DNA from: Orobanche coerulescens
Taxonomy: Eukaryota > Streptophyta > Magnoliopsida > Lamiales > Orobanchaceae
NCBI GenBank assembly: GCA_033398695.1
Contig: CM065811.1
Span: forward strand, 114,995,501 to 115,059,500
Length of the DNA stretch: 64,000 bases
Direction: 5' to 3'
Under the pieces are notes generated by a model. The model made no database searches. It saw only the letters and a program-made list of their open reading frames with translations, and was not told the DNA's origin. Below are positions 48,192-61,725 of this stretch, piece by piece. The number at the start of each line of letters is the position of its first letter. Position 1 is the stretch's first letter. The position numbers and the translations under genes are program-made.

Positions 48192-48203
48192 TGGTATTGG
48201 AGA
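48192..48203 (+). other. SIRE-like primer binding site
   Basis: TGGTATTGGAGA is a two- to three-base variant of the tRNA-Met primer site, just after the LTR. Confidence 0.65.
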
Positions 48204-48264
48204 GGTTGGTTCATTTTTTTTACGAACCAGATCTATATCAGAGATATATCTTTACTCTCATTTC

Positions 48265-51200
48265 ATGATGGAACATATGCATTCTAGACTCCCTGTGTTT
48301 TCAGTTGACGAGTATGATCTTTGGAAGATAAGGATGCAGGCACACTTATCTTCGATTCATGACGACATGTGGTGCATCATAGAGGATGGTCCATTCATCT
48401 TTGAGAAGGACAACACAGCAGAGGAGATCGCAGCAGGGAAGCCAGAGAAGATTCCAAAGAAGAGGATAGAGCTGACTCCCGAAGAAAGAAAGCTGGCCAA
48501 TCTGGATAACCGGGCGAGAGATGTGTTATATCAAACTCTTGACAAATCCACCATGGTCAAGATAAAGAACTGCAAGAATGCCAAGGAAATCTGGGACACA
48601 TTAGCCTTAATGTGTGAGGGAACCGAGTTAATCAAAGAAAATAAATTGTCAATTGCTATTCAAAAGTTTGACAATTTTAAAATGAAGAATGGCGAATCCA
48701 TAGATCAAGTGGACACAAGGTTCACTGAGATTATTAATGAAATCAACTCCCTCGGCAAAACCTATGGCAACAGGGAAATGGCACTGAAGGTTCTCAGATC
48801 TCTCAACCCTGAATGGAGCATGAAGGCCGTAGCCATGAGAGAGTCCAAGGACCTGAATAAAATAAAAATTCAAGAGCTGTTCTCTGATCTGAAGGCTTAT
48901 GAGTTCGAGCTTCCGAGTTCATCCCCAACTGAGCCTGCAGAGAAGGGAATATCATTTGCAGCCGAGTCCCCCGCCAAGAGCCTATCTGATGTAAAGCCTC
49001 CAAATCCATTAGATTTTGAGGAAGAAATGGCGTTTATAATGCAAAGGTTCAGCAACTTTAGAAAGAACTACTCCAAATACAAGAAAAATTATAAGGAGAA
49101 TCCAAGAAGGAACCAGAAAGCTGGAAGCTGGAAAGTAGAGTGCTACAATTGTCACAAGACAGGACGCATCCAAATGGACTGTCCTGAGCTCAAGAAGGAC
49201 GAAAGCAAGAAGGAGGTGGGCAGAAAAGAAGATAGAAGAAAGGCCCTCATCGGAGAAGACCAAGAGCATGTAGAATCAAGCAGCGGATTCTTTTCTGATG
49301 ATGATGAAGAGTATGACTGCCTGATGGCAAACCTAGCTGATGAAGAGGTAACATCTAAACCCTCCGGTTCAAATAATAGTTCAGCCATGTCACAAGATAT
49401 GGATATGCACGAATTGGTAAATCAGTTATTTAAAGATTTTGAAACACTCAAATCTGCACACCAAACTGTATCAGCAGAGAAGACTCAGCTGCAAGATAAG
49501 AATAGGCAGCTGAAAAATGATTTCGAAAAATTCAGCCTAGAACTGAATAAGGTTGAGATAACTGTAGCTGACTTTAAAAACCAGGCTGATGTTAATACAG
49601 CTGAGATAAACAGACTAACCATTTTACTTAAAGAAAAATCAGCTGCACTTTCTCATGCCAAAACCGAGTTTACTAAGCTGACACAGGTAAATAAGACTCA
49701 GGCGCAGGAAATAACCTCCCTGAAGGCGTCGTCAACCCTGGAAGAATTGTGTACCAATAAAAGGCCACTATATTCCAAATCAGGCCTTGGATATGATCCT
49801 CACACTCCCTCTAGTTCTAAAAGAAAGTTTATCAAGGGAGAAACAATTGTCTCGACTGTTGATCCTACATATATACCGATATTTAAAAATAGGCAACAGC
49901 CAAGTCACATGTCTAGGCTGCAGCCAGGTTACACAAGGCAGCCACCTAGACAGGCGACTAGGCAATGGCCCCGGCAGAAGCAGCAGCCCAGACAACATAC
50001 CCACTATTATCAACAACTCCCTAAAAACAGATTTCAAAATGGGAGGGGCAGATGGAAACCTCAAGGTTATCCCAATTTCAAAAATGAACAAGTGTGGAGA
50101 CCTCAAAGATTTAATAAATGGTCTCAGCCAAGATTTAGAAATGGCCCACACTATCAAAATTTTGAGGAATATCCAGTATATAATCCCAACAGGAGATTCA
50201 GACCTCGACCTTACACACCTTATGAGGGTTATAATAATAACAACTTTTACAATCCAAGGAGAAATCAATTCTCCAGGAAACCAGCTAACCCCAAAGGACC
50301 CACACAGATTTGGGTACCTAAATCTCTGCTTGTCTGATTGCAGAAAAGGTGGAAGGACTACAACCAGATCTCCACAAGCTCAAATTTTGGAGGTGAAGAA
50401 TGGTTTGTAGATTCTGGATGCTCGAGGCACATGACCGGGAACAAGAAGATGTTGTCCAAATACACCAAAGAAAGAGGTCCCGATGTAACTTTTGGAGATA
50501 GCTCTAGAGGACAAACAAAGGGCTTTGGGGAGCTGCACCGAGGAAATATTGTGATATACAAAGTTCATTATGTCAAAGGGCTCAAGTACAATCTCTTAAG
50601 CATAAGCCAGTTTTGCGACGAGAAGAACCTAGTAGTCTTCACCATCTGGAAATGTATGGTGATAGATATCTTATCTGGAGAAGTGAAGCTCCAAGGTTTC
50701 AGAAGAAGAGATGTCTACATGATAGATTGGAACACAGGAACATCTAACTCCTGTTTTCTATCCAAGACAGTAGCTGAGAACGGATGTCTGTGGCACAAAA
50801 GACTATGTCACCTGAACATCAAAGCCATCAACAAGATTAGTTCTCAGAAGCTGGTCAGAGGACTTCCAAATGAAGCATTCAAGAAGGAAGCGCTTTGTGA
50901 TGCATGTCAGAAAGGAAAGTAGACCAGAGCATCATTCAAGCCAGTCCAGCCTACAACTCTCACAACAAGGATCTTAGATCTACTCCACATGGATCTATTT
51001 GGTCCTATCAAGCCAAGGACTTTGAGCGGCCGAAAGCATGCACTTGTTATAGTAGATGATTATTCAAGGTACACTTGGATTATCTTCTTGTATAAGAAAA
51101 GTGAAACCTTGACCAAGCTACCTGAGCTGCTGAGAAGGATCCAGAATGAGAAATCCCTATCCATCATCAAGATCAGATCAGATAGAGGAGGAGAGTTTCT

Positions 51201-53670
51201 CAACAAGGCGATAACTGATTACAGCGATCAGAATGGGATCCAGCATGAGCTCTCTGCAGCCAGGACCCCCCAGCAGAATGGAGTTGCTGAAAGGAGAAAC
51301 AGAACCCTGAAGGAAGCAGCAAGGTCCATGATTGCAGAAGCGGACCTGCCCAAGAGGTTCTGGGCTGAAGCTGTCAACACAGCTTGCCATACCCAGAACA
51401 GGAGTATGATAGTAGGGAGACATGGCAAAACTCCCTATGAGGTTTGGAATAATAGAACTCCTACTGTTGCTTACTTTCACATTTTTGGTTGTAAGTGTTT
51501 CATCCACAACAACGGTGAAACACAACTAAATGCCTTTGATGCTAAAACTGATGACGGTCTCTTTATGGGATACTCACAAAGAAGCAAGGCATATAGAGTA
51601 TTTAACAAAAGAACCTTAGTTGTGGAAGAAACACCCCATGTTGTTTTTGATGAATCTACCGTGGAGTACAGGAAACAAGTTGAGCTAATTGAGAACAAGC
51701 TCAAGTCAGCAACCCTTGAAGAAGTCACTATACATGACACTGGAATGGTGGACTCACCTGCAGACCAGCCGGATGATCCAACTGCAGCTGCTGAAGACCC
51801 AACTGCAGATCAGACAGGATCACCAAACCTATCTGATCCAGTTGCCACTGATGAAGACCCAGCTGTAGCTGATAAAGACTCACCTGCAAATCAGATCCAA
51901 CCTGCAAATGACAAGACGGTAGCAGATCCAGTTGCAGACCAGAACCCAGCTGATGCAGAAATCCACCAGAGCAATCCAACAGGGGAAACAGACCCAGAAG
52001 AAGACGATATCCCCAAATGGCTCAAAGATCACCCAATCTAGCAAATTATTGGGAAGCTGAGTGATGGAGTTAAGACGAGACAGTCAACCCTACCCGCAGG
52101 AATGGCTATGTTCTCATGCTTTATGTCACAGATAGAACCTAAAACGACAGAACAAGCCTTAGAAGATTACTCTTGGATAAATGCCATGCAAGAGGAATTG
52201 GAGCAGATGGAAAGAAACAAAGTTTGGGAACTAACAGACAGACCTGATCACAAGAAGGTTATTAGCACCAAATGGGTGTACAAAAATAAAAGTGATGAAG
52301 ACGGAGCTGTTGTAAGGAATAAGGCCAGACTTGTAGCAAAAGGTTATGCACAGTGTGAAGGAATAGATTTTGATGAAACCTATGCACCTGTTGCAAGATT
52401 AGAGGCTATTAGACTATTCCTTGCATATGCTGCATTTAAGGATTTTGAAGTCTATCAAATGGATGTAAAGAGTGCTTTTCTAAATGGAATCCTAGAAGAA
52501 GAAGTCTATGTAGAGAAACCCCCAGGTTTTGTCAAAGTAGACAAAGTCTATAAGCTGTTAAAAGCTCTCTATGGACTTAAGCAAGCACCCAGAGCGTGGT
52601 TAGAAACATTGTCCGTGTTTCTTGAGAAGAATGGTTTCTGCAAAGGGAAGGTGGACAAGACTCTATTCAGAGTGGAGCACGAAGGCCACATATTAATAGT
52701 CCAGATATATGTGGATGACATCATATTCGGATCAACCAATCCAGAGTTATGCGAGAAATTCTCCAACCTCATGCAAGGAGAATTTGAGATGAGTATGATG
52801 GGAAAGCTTAACTTCTTTCTCGGACTACAAGTTAAGCAGATGGAAAAAGGAATTTTCATCAACCAAGCTAAGTATACCAAAGACCTAATCAAGAGATATG
52901 GAATGGAATCAGCCAAGCCAGCAAGAATACCTATGAGCACAAGTACTCATATGGATGCAGACGAGGCAGGCATATCAGTGGACTCAACCTACTACAGAGG
53001 ACTCATTGGATCCCTTCTGTACCTCACTGAAAGCAGGCCAGACATATCCTATGCCGTAGGAGTTTGTGCACGATTCCAGTCCAAGCCGAAGCAATCACAC
53101 CTAGATGCAGCCAAGAGGATAATAAAATACCTTAAGTCTACAATCAATGTTGGACTATGGTACCCCAAGGATGATAATTTCGAGCTGTCACGATACTCAG
53201 ATGCATATTTCGCAGGATGCAAGATCAATAGGAATAGCACTAGTGGAACGTGCCAATTCCTAGGAACCAGACTGATATCCTGGTTTAGCAAGAAGCAGGT
53301 TTCTAACTCTATCTCCACCACAGAGTCAGAATACCTAGCTGCAGGTAGCTGTTGTGCACAGATTTTATGGATCAGACAACAACTAAGGGATTATAATATC
53401 ATTGCCAATGAAGTTCCCATCTGGTGTGAAAACAATAGTGCTATTGCAATAACCAACAATCCGGTTTTGCATTCAAGGACGAAGCACATTGATGTTAAGC
53501 ACCACTTCATCAGAGACCATGTGCTTAACAAAAGGGTTAGAGTTTAAAGATTCAGCACAGACTATCAGATAGCTGACATCTTTACCAAACCGTTGCCAGA
53601 AGAAAGGTTTTTGGAGCTGAGCAGAGATCTTGGATTACTAGATTGGGAATCTAGTACTGAAGCAAGCTGA
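48265..53670 (+). pseudogene. SIRE-like gag-pol, single frame with four stops
   Basis: A 1,802-codon stretch keeps one frame throughout. Gag: UBN2 domain (residues about 60-210), zinc knuckle relic CYNCHKTGRIQMDC (49141-49182, His changed to Arg), a long coiled coil (about 49393-49740) and a Gln/Arg/Pro-rich tail. Pol: protease VDSGCSRHMTG (Asp 50410-50412), GAG-pre-integrase, DDE integrase (HMDLFGP, SDRGGEF, QQNGVAERR), RT (YVDD 52708-52719), RNase H ([15 protein letters not shown]) and IFTKPLPEERF at the end. Stops are TGA 50335-50337 at the gag/pol border, TAG 50920-50922, TAG 52039-52041 and TAA 53545-53547. Start ATG 48265 is the first in frame (48268 is also ATG). Confidence 0.87.
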
Positions 53671-54265
53671 AGCATTTCAGAGGAAGGACGGACCCAACTG
53701 ATTAAAGAAATCAGGTCCTAGCTGATGCAGACAAGAGGACGAAGGACGGACAAAAGATCCTAGCTGATCAGAATATCAGGTGAGAAGGCCATGAAGTTAA
53801 CTCACCTGATGCAGAGCGGTCAACAGTCAACAAGTCAGACCAGCTAAGTCTTCTAAACTCAACCGACCTTTGAATATTTAATTATTATCTGCCATATTTA
53901 TAATATTATTATATTAATTTTAGTTCACAAATGGCATTTAAATATATTAATGTTCGATTCACAAGTGGCATTTTAAATACACGTGTCAAACGCTTATTAA
54001 ATCGACCTCCACGGTGGCCAATCAAAACAGACCGTCAAATTTTAAAAATGGACCACCGATTCAAATTTGAAATTCAAAAGAATCTCAAAAGGCGTACCAC
54101 CATTTCAAATATATTATAAATTAATCCATACGTCTTTTCATCTTCTTTATAAGGAAAGAAACTCCTTTACTTTACCTTTTTACGCTTACCAGAAACCCTA
54201 GATTTTTCAGAGCAAAAAAAAAATTCCTTGAACACCAAATACACTAAAATCTTTTGGTTGCAGAA
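53671..54265 (+). promoter_or_regulatory. Promoter-like spacer between SIRE pol and extra ORF
   Basis: Non-coding. Near its end it has TTTATAAGG (about 54145-54153), then AAACCCTAGATTTTTCAG, a string common in plant 5' leaders, about 65 bases before the extra ORF's ATG. This suggests that the ORF may have its own transcript (inference). Confidence 0.35.
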
Positions 54266-55822
54266 ATGGCATCCTACTTCGAAGGCGTCAACCTGAAGGC
54301 GGTCAAGGACCAGGTTATTTTCTCGCTGGTCTTCGATTTCGATGGATTATTGGAAGCTAATCTGGAGGATTACGACGTGCTTAACCTAATCCGCGCGATG
54401 AAGCTCAATGGGATCTACCCATTCCTAGACATCAACCCTCAACATCTGTACAAGGAGGATGTTATCGCATTCTATCGCGAAGCCTGTATAATTTAAGATG
54501 GAATTCAGAGCACAGTCAGCGGAAGACAGGTCGACATATCTCGAGAGTCGATCTGTATCATTTTCGGTATGAAGCACCGCGGCATATCCGTCGAAGTTCT
54601 CAAGCAATCTGCCGCCGAAACCTGGAAGAAGATCAAGGTGGAGAATTTGCCCGAAAAGCTGAAACTCACTGCCAAAAGGAGTGAGATTAAAAAGGTTTAC
54701 CATTTTGCGTTAGACATAACCAACAAAATCATCATGGGGATGGCCGACAGTTATGATCAACTGTCGTCAGCGAAGTTCATGGTGCTGGGAGCACTAATTC
54801 AGGATGAAGAAATTGATTGGGCAGATTGCATATTTAGGCAACTCGTTCGAGAAGTCAACAAAGCCGAATGGCTTGTTGATGAGAAGAGATTTAAAACAAA
54901 GATGGCGTTTGGAACGCAGCTAAGTTGGATGCTGGAAAAGACAGGCATGACAAAGGGAAGCACTGATCCCTTCCACCCCAACAAAAGACTTGGTCATCTG
55001 GACCAAGAGATGCTGAGAAAATTGGGAGGCACTGGGAGAGCAGCTCAGATGTTGAAGGAGCTGCCGTACACAAGGCCCTACCTGAGATACTATTCTTCAG
55101 GCGATTCAGACCGACCTGCAGCAGACAACCCAACTGCAGTCGAGTCAGGCTCCGAGTCCGACAACACTCCCATAGCAGTCCGATTTAAGAGAAGGGGACC
55201 AGCCCCTGGAGAGCCATCGATCTTGCAGTCCTCCCCAGAACCCTCTCCCGAGAGGCCCAGGAGACTGCAGTTTAGTGAGGAAGAGCATTCAGATCACCTT
55301 GCCCATTACAGCCAGTGTCACCGACTCACTGAAGATCACCGCCCCTGTGCACCCACGAGACTTCAGTTGGTTTGTCCTCACCCCAGCCTACATTCGTGAA
55401 GAAGAAGAAGCAGGTCTAATAATCTCAATTCCTGAAGCTAATTATATCTTTAACCTGCTAGAGAACAATATTTTCAACCTATCCATCGAACAACTACAAC
55501 TTGTTAAGCCTCTAGCCTTAAAACAATCGTTCCTTGAAGTTTTTGAAGAATGGAAATTTTTGAAATCCCTGTCTTTTGTCAAACTTCAAACTCTTATTGA
55601 CACTTGTGGTTGGGACTATCCCCAAGACACGGAGGATGTGCTGATAGATTTTTGTAAAACATCAGACACCATTTTGATCCTTCAGGAGGACTGGTTCATG
55701 TCCAATTTTAAAACCAACATGGACCAGTTCATCCACTGCATTATGCTTAGTATTTTTGATGGATCCTATGAGAAAGCTGTTGAGGAGGAAGTTGAAAAGG
55801 AAATAAGGATTGAGGAGGTAGA
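54266..55822 (+). pseudogene. SIRE extra ORF downstream of pol (function unknown), broken
   Basis: It begins MASYFEGVNLKAVKDQV and runs about 519 codons to the Copia-C insertion, with a TAA at 54494-54496 and a one-base shift at about 55275-55330. The first part is an alpha/beta-like region with FDGLLEANLEDYDVLNL and MADSYDQLSSAKFMVLG. A Ser/Pro/Asp-rich linker follows (about 55090-55270), then an Ile/Leu-rich region (FLEVFEEWKFL, DTCGWDYPQDTEDVLIDF). SIRE relatives carry ORFs here, often labelled env-like or putative plant transposon protein. I see no signal peptide or membrane segment, so an envelope role is not supported. No catalytic motif is recognised. Confidence 0.65.
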
Positions 55823-57794
55823 TGTTGGGATTCGGTGCCTAAAACGAAGGCCCAGCGGAAGCGGTAAAACAAAAATTAATTCGATCCGAATCCCTACGAG
55901 GATCGATCGAGCTACGTATATACGAATATATAAACGAAAAGCAAGAGTCGTAAGAAACTAACCCTCGAAGTCCGTTGATTAAATGGTAACCTTCTCTTGA
56001 GCTATTCCCCAAGCTCTTGAACGATCCAACGCCGAAAACACCGCGTCTCTACTTGCCACGTGCCGGAGAAACAACCAGAACGACGATCACCTTGCTATCC
56101 TCCGAGGATACGGCTAGAGCTAAGTGATGAAGCTATATATGTAAAGATTACTACACTCTAAGTGTTTTAATCTTACTCTCTCTATATGATTTTATCTCAA
56201 TTTTTCTCCAAGAAAAATGAAGAAGAAAATGAATGAAGAAGATGAAGATAATTGAGAAAATGGTTTTTCTCTCTCTCTCTCTCTCAATCTCACTCACGTA
56301 GGAAGGCTTACACAAGGAATCAAAAGGTTCATGTGAAATGGGATATCTTCTTCCCTTTATTCAACTCTCACTTCAATAATACAAATAATGCCACATTATT
56401 TTAAACCCCACAATGTCATGTTCTTTCATATAAAATGAAAGCAACAAGACAAGAGGAAAGTGAGTGGAAACAAAGGGGGGGTGGCTATTATGCAAAAATG
56501 GACGAGTTTGGTTCGTTTCGGACTCCCGTGAGTCCAAACAGATAAACTACGATTCCGTTCCGATGTATTTGTATCGATTAATTAATCCAATTAATTAAAC
56601 ATATCAAATACAAAATAACATAATTAATTTCTCCAAGAAATAATTATATTCATGAATTAAATTAATCACCCAGTGATATATTTAATCCATTAAGCCGTAA
56701 ATCAATTTATCCGATAAATCGATTTAAACATCCAATGTCCCAAATTAGATATCCAATATCTAATATTCATAATGAGAGAATTAGCTTAATTCATTCCGTC
56801 GTCAATCCTAATGCGCGACTCGGTAGGTCCGTCTCAGTCAGCAATGGGAGGAACCAAAGAGTAGTAGCACCACCTAGCCACTGGTGGCCTACACTCAGAC
56901 TCGATCGAGAACGAATGATTGGGATCATTCAAGAACCATTCTCACGTGAATACCAGTATACGTATAAACCCTTCTTTCAAATATCCCGATCAAGTTATAG
57001 GGTCACGGTCAGTCAAACCCTATCTGTACTTGACGCTATGCATGCGTTAATGCAAATCGAGATCATCGAGCTCTCCTGTATCTAATACAGCTAGCTCCAA
57101 TGCTTTGGCCAAAGACTTATGATCTCATCTGCCAATAACCGCATAGGACATATAACCCGTTCACTAACAGGAGAAAGAATTCTATCTTGGTATTCAGTAG
57201 GACCTACTACTTGCCCGTCAAGATGCACGTTGAGGTTGACCCCCGCCTTCCGGTTTACAGGGTCGAACTACTCTAATGAAAATCTTGACGTCACAAGCAC
57301 ATCCCTACTAAATCCTCAAGTCGAAGGTTCAAGAATACCTATCACAACCTTTCGATTCCGTCATTGACTGTCCCGGAGTGAAATCCGTGTGACGAATCGA
57401 GGGTGAGTCGGTTCGAGTATACTAATCTAATTAGCATACCTATAACGTGTGCTCCCACTAACCATTAGTGTTCGACAGGCACTCTCCATGTCAAAGAACA
57501 CGTCATACAAGTCTTCACATAAACTTAACGCCTACCAAGTTTCATCGACTTGCGAACGATTAAGTATTTGAGCTATAAACCTTTCCAGGCGACCCCTTAT
57601 CCAATAAGGAGTGGAACGCTTTGCTCTCAAATACACGGACTAGTTTCTATATGTTTATTTACGAGTTAGGAATGCCAAGAACTACGGTAAATAAAGAAAC
57701 ATTCATTTGCCTTATATAAATGGTTTACATAATTACAAGTACAATGCCCTCACTCAACAACCTCTGAGTGGCATTCGAGGGCATACTCCTAACA
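55823..57794 (-). repeat. Copia-C 3' LTR
   Basis: A 1,972-bp LTR with a CT microsatellite (about 56266-56286). It abuts the purine tract (minus strand GTGGGAGAT, 57795-57803). Confidence 0.88.
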
Positions 57795-57809
57795 ATCTCC
57801 CACTTGCAC

Positions 57810-60800
57810 TCAATGCCACACACTATGGTATCTAATACCCATGTTCTCCAGATGACGCTCCAAGCTAGTCTGAGAAAGTGGCTTGGTCAGTGGATCGGCG
57901 ACGTTGTCGGCCGAGTCTACTCTATGCAGCACAATGTATCCCTTGCGAACAAATTCTCTTACGAGATGATACTTCCTCTCAATATGTTTGGTGTTGTTGT
58001 GAAACCTCGGCTCCTTGGCCTGTGCTACAGCTCCGTCGTTGTCGCAGTACAGCGGAACAGGCAGCTCAGCACATGGTATCATTTGAAGTTCTCCTAGAAA
58101 CTTCTTAATCCAGAACCCTTCCTTGGAAGCCTCCGAGGATGCTTGATACTCAGCCTGACAGGTGGAATCAGCAGTCGCGCTTTGCTTGGCACTACGCCAA
58201 GATACTGCTCCTCCATTAAGAGTAAATATGTAGCCAGAAGTGGACATCGAGTCGTCCTTCAGTCCTTGGAAGTCCGAATCAGTGAATCCCACCACATCCA
58301 AATCTCCACCGCCATACATAAGAACCATATCTCTCGTTCTTCTCAAGTACTTGAGAACGTTCTTTACAGCAGTCCAATGTTCCCTACCTGGGTTAGCCTG
58401 AAACCTACTCACCACGCTTACAGCATGCGCAATGTCAGGTCTTGTACACAACATAGCATACATAAGGCTACCCACGGCCGAAGCATATGGTATATTACTC
58501 ATTTCCTTGCGTTGTTCCTCACTTTGAGGACACATCTTCAAGGTGAGTTTTATTCCATGTTGCATCGGTAGGAACCCTCTTTTAGAATCATCCATCTTAA
58601 ATCGCTTTAAGATCTTATCTATATAGAGGGCTTGGGAAAGGCCTATTGTTCTCTTCGCTCTATCCCGATAGAGTCGAATACCAAGAATATAGGTTGCTTC
58701 TCCCAAGTCTTTCATGGAGAAATTACTCGAAAGCCAAGCTTTTACAGAACTGAGCATTCCCACATCATTTCCTATTAGTAGAATATCATCCACATATAGT
58801 ACTAAGAATGCGATCTTGCTCCCACTAACCTTCTTGTATACACAAGGTTCCTCTTCATTTTGCACGAAGTCAAACTCTTTGACCGCCTCGTCAAAACGAA
58901 GGTTCCAACTACGCGACGCTTGCTTCAGTCCATAAATGGAACGCTGAAGCTTGCACACTTTCTGAATATCGACTTCAGACACAAAACCTTTAGGCTGCTC
59001 CATATAGATTTCCTCCTCGAGGAATCCATTAAGGAAAGCCGTATTTACGTCCATTTGCCATATCTCATAATCGTGGTAGGCAGCTATAGCAAGCATCATG
59101 CGAATAGACTTGATCATGGCTACGGGCGAGAAGGTATCATGGTAATCGATCCCTTCCTTTCGGGTATAACCCTTTGCCACAAGCCTGGCCTTATAGGCGT
59201 CAACCTTGCCATCACCATCAGTCTTTCTCTTGTAGATCCACTTGTTCCCCATAGGCACTATGCCCTTGGGGCGGTCTACTAGAGTCTAGACCTGATTGAC
59301 ATGCATCGAGTCTATCTCAGCTTCCATAGCTTCACGCCATTTCGCGGAGTCTACATCCACCATCGCTTGGTCATATGTTGTTGGGTCGGTCTCTTGGCTA
59401 TCACTTGGAACCTCATGGAGACCCAGCTCCTCCAAGTGCACAAGCCCATACCTCTCAGGTAAATGAGACACCCTACTAGACCTACGAGGTTGTTGTACTT
59501 GTGTTTCAGAAAGTTCGGTTCCAGTTTCTTGCACAGGTGTCTCCCGAGGAGTTTCATTGTATTCTTCTAAAGAAATACTTCTACCTGCTCCGCCTTCCTG
59601 AATGAACTCATCTTCCAGGAAGTGTGCTTGTAAAGCAACAACGATCCTTCGATCTTCGGGCATGTAGAATAGATATTCCATTGTCCCAGACGGGAATCCA
59701 ATGAAACGTCCCTTCGCAGACCTAGCTTCCAACTTTTCCACCTTAGTCTTCTTGACATAGGCGGGACATCCCCAAATCCTAATGTGATTAAGACTTGGTT
59801 TCCTTCCTTCCCACATCTCATGTGGAGTTTTAGGAACGGATTTGGAAGGACATCTCTTTAAGATATAGGCGGCAGTCAGGAGTGCATACCCCCACAGGTA
59901 AATTGGTAAGTCAGTATAGCCCAGCATGGAACGGACCATGTTCAACAAGGTCCGGTTCCTTCTTTCTGACACACCATTTAACTGAGGAGTACCTGGAGGT
60001 GTTAGTTGTGAAACTATTCCATGTTCCTTAAGGAACTCGTCAAACTCCGTACTCATATACTCGCCACCTCGGTCCGACCGAAGTGCTTTGATATGATCAC
60101 CAGTTTGTTTCTCGACTAGGGCCTTGAATTCCTGGAAATTTTCAAAGGCCTCGGATTTATGTTTCATTAAGTATACATAACCGTACCTGGTATGATCATC
60201 TGTAAACGTAATGAAATATTGATATCCATCACGTGCTGCTTCCAAAGCACCACATACGTCGGTATGGATTAATCCCAGTTTATTAGCGGCTCTTTCAAAT
60301 GTCCCTGTGAAGGGGGACTTAGTCATTTTGCCTTGAAGGAAAGATTCACAAGTAGGAAAGGGATCCGATCCCAATGGACCCATAAGTCCATATTTTTCCA
60401 TCTTGTAAACCTTGGTCTGACCAACATGACCAAGTCTAAGATGCCATTTCAAAACTTGATTGGTTTCATCCCTACCACGTTTTCTCGTCATAGTATTCAC
60501 AACTACTTTGTTGCTGAGATTTAGATGATACAATCTATTTAACAATGTAGCAGTACCCACTAGTTTATTTCTGAAATAAATTTTGCAGGAACCATCACCA
60601 ATGAAAAATGAAAAGCCTTTTCGGTCCATGACCGGAATGGATACAATGTTTTTGTGCCCCTTGGGCAAAACAAGTACATCTTCTAAAGTCAAAACAAAAC
60701 CGGATTCTAAACCCAAAAGAAGTGATTCTATGTCGGTCGCCTCGACACTATGCCCGCTTTCGACTGTGATCATAACTTCTCCAGCTCCAAGCTTTCTACT

Positions 60801-60854
60801 TTGTTCCAGATCCTGATTCACGGTACAAATATGAGAACTAGCACCGTAATCCAA
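57810..60854 (-). pseudogene. Copia-C pol (PR, IN, RT, RNase H)
   Basis: The protease relic MDYGASSHIC (normally D-S-G-A) starts near 60854. Next come GAG-pre-integrase (WHLRLGHVGQTK), a DDE integrase (HTDVCGA, SDRGGEY, PQLNGVSERR) and a linker with PRRSSRVSHLPERYG, ending at a TAG (59288-59286) where relatives read through. The frame then continues as RT and RNase H (PMGNKWIYKRK from 59258, MDVNTAFLNGFLEEEIYMEQP, YVDD about 58798-58787, YADSDFQ-type VVGFTDSDFQG, CDNDGAVAQ, ADPLTKPL) to 57810. One point stop appears to be the main lesion in this part. Confidence 0.88.
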
Positions 60855-60929
60855 GATTCAGAAGTAGAAAATACAAAGAGAACAATTTGTTTCCAAAACT
60901 AAAAGTTCTCAGACCAAGTGCCATGAAGA

Positions 60930-61725
60930 ATGGGGCAGTCTCTAGCCCAATGGCCCACCACCGCACTTGAGACAAGCATCCTTCTTCTTTTTGTTCTTCG
61001 GAACCATCGGGGCCTTGCCCTTACCCTTAAGGTCCTTAACTTGTGGTCCAGTTTGCTTCTTGGTCTTTTTCTTCTTGTTCTTAGACCTCCGAGGTCCAGA
61101 AGAAATAACAAGAGCAGACTCCTTCATCCGCAGAGTCTTCATCTGAGACTGAGCAGTCACAAGTTTGTTCATTAGCCCAGCTAAATTACATGCAATCTCA
61201 TTGCAGTTGAAGTTCATAACAAACTGTGAGAAGGAATCAGGGAGAAACTGTAGGATAAGGTCGGTTTGGAGAGAAGTATCCATTTTAAAATCAAGAGCCT
61301 CCAATCTCTCAATCATGGATATCATTTTGAGGACGTGTTCCCCAACCTTCTCACATTCCTTCATCCTTGCACCGAGGTTGCTTGGATATCTCATATCTAG
61401 CGATTCTGTGTGCTCACCATAAAGTTCGGTTAAGTGAGATAGAATCGCCTAGCGAAGTCATTTTCTCATGAGCTCTCTGAAGCTCATTAGACATGGAAGC
61501 CATCATATAAGCACGGACTTTCACGTCATCCTTAACCCACTTTTCATGGTTTTCAATCTCTTCCCGATTGGCTCGAGTCCGCACAGAGGCGCCGGAATGT
61601 CCGTCTCCAAGACGTATCCCGGTGCCTCTATACCGAGGACAATCATCGACATGGAGCCAATCCACAAAGTTAGGTCCCATTAAGGTGTTCTTTTCGAGTA
61701 GAATTGCGAGTGGATTCATTGTCAT
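60930..61725 (-). pseudogene. Copia-C gag, truncated and shifted
   Basis: It starts MTMNPLAILLEKNTLMGPNFVDWL (minus strand, 61725). The sequence then jumps to KVRAYMMASMSNELQRAH, suggesting an internal deletion, and changes frame near 61414. The second part (ARMKECEKVGEHVLKMISMIERLEALD, LILQFLPDSFSQFVMNFN) ends in a Lys-rich run and a broken zinc knuckle (CLKCGGGPLGH.). It cannot make normal gag. Confidence 0.82.

Noticed and set aside
54266..55822. Retroviral envelope gene after pol
   Set aside because: No signal peptide, fusion peptide or membrane anchor is visible. Position alone is not enough.
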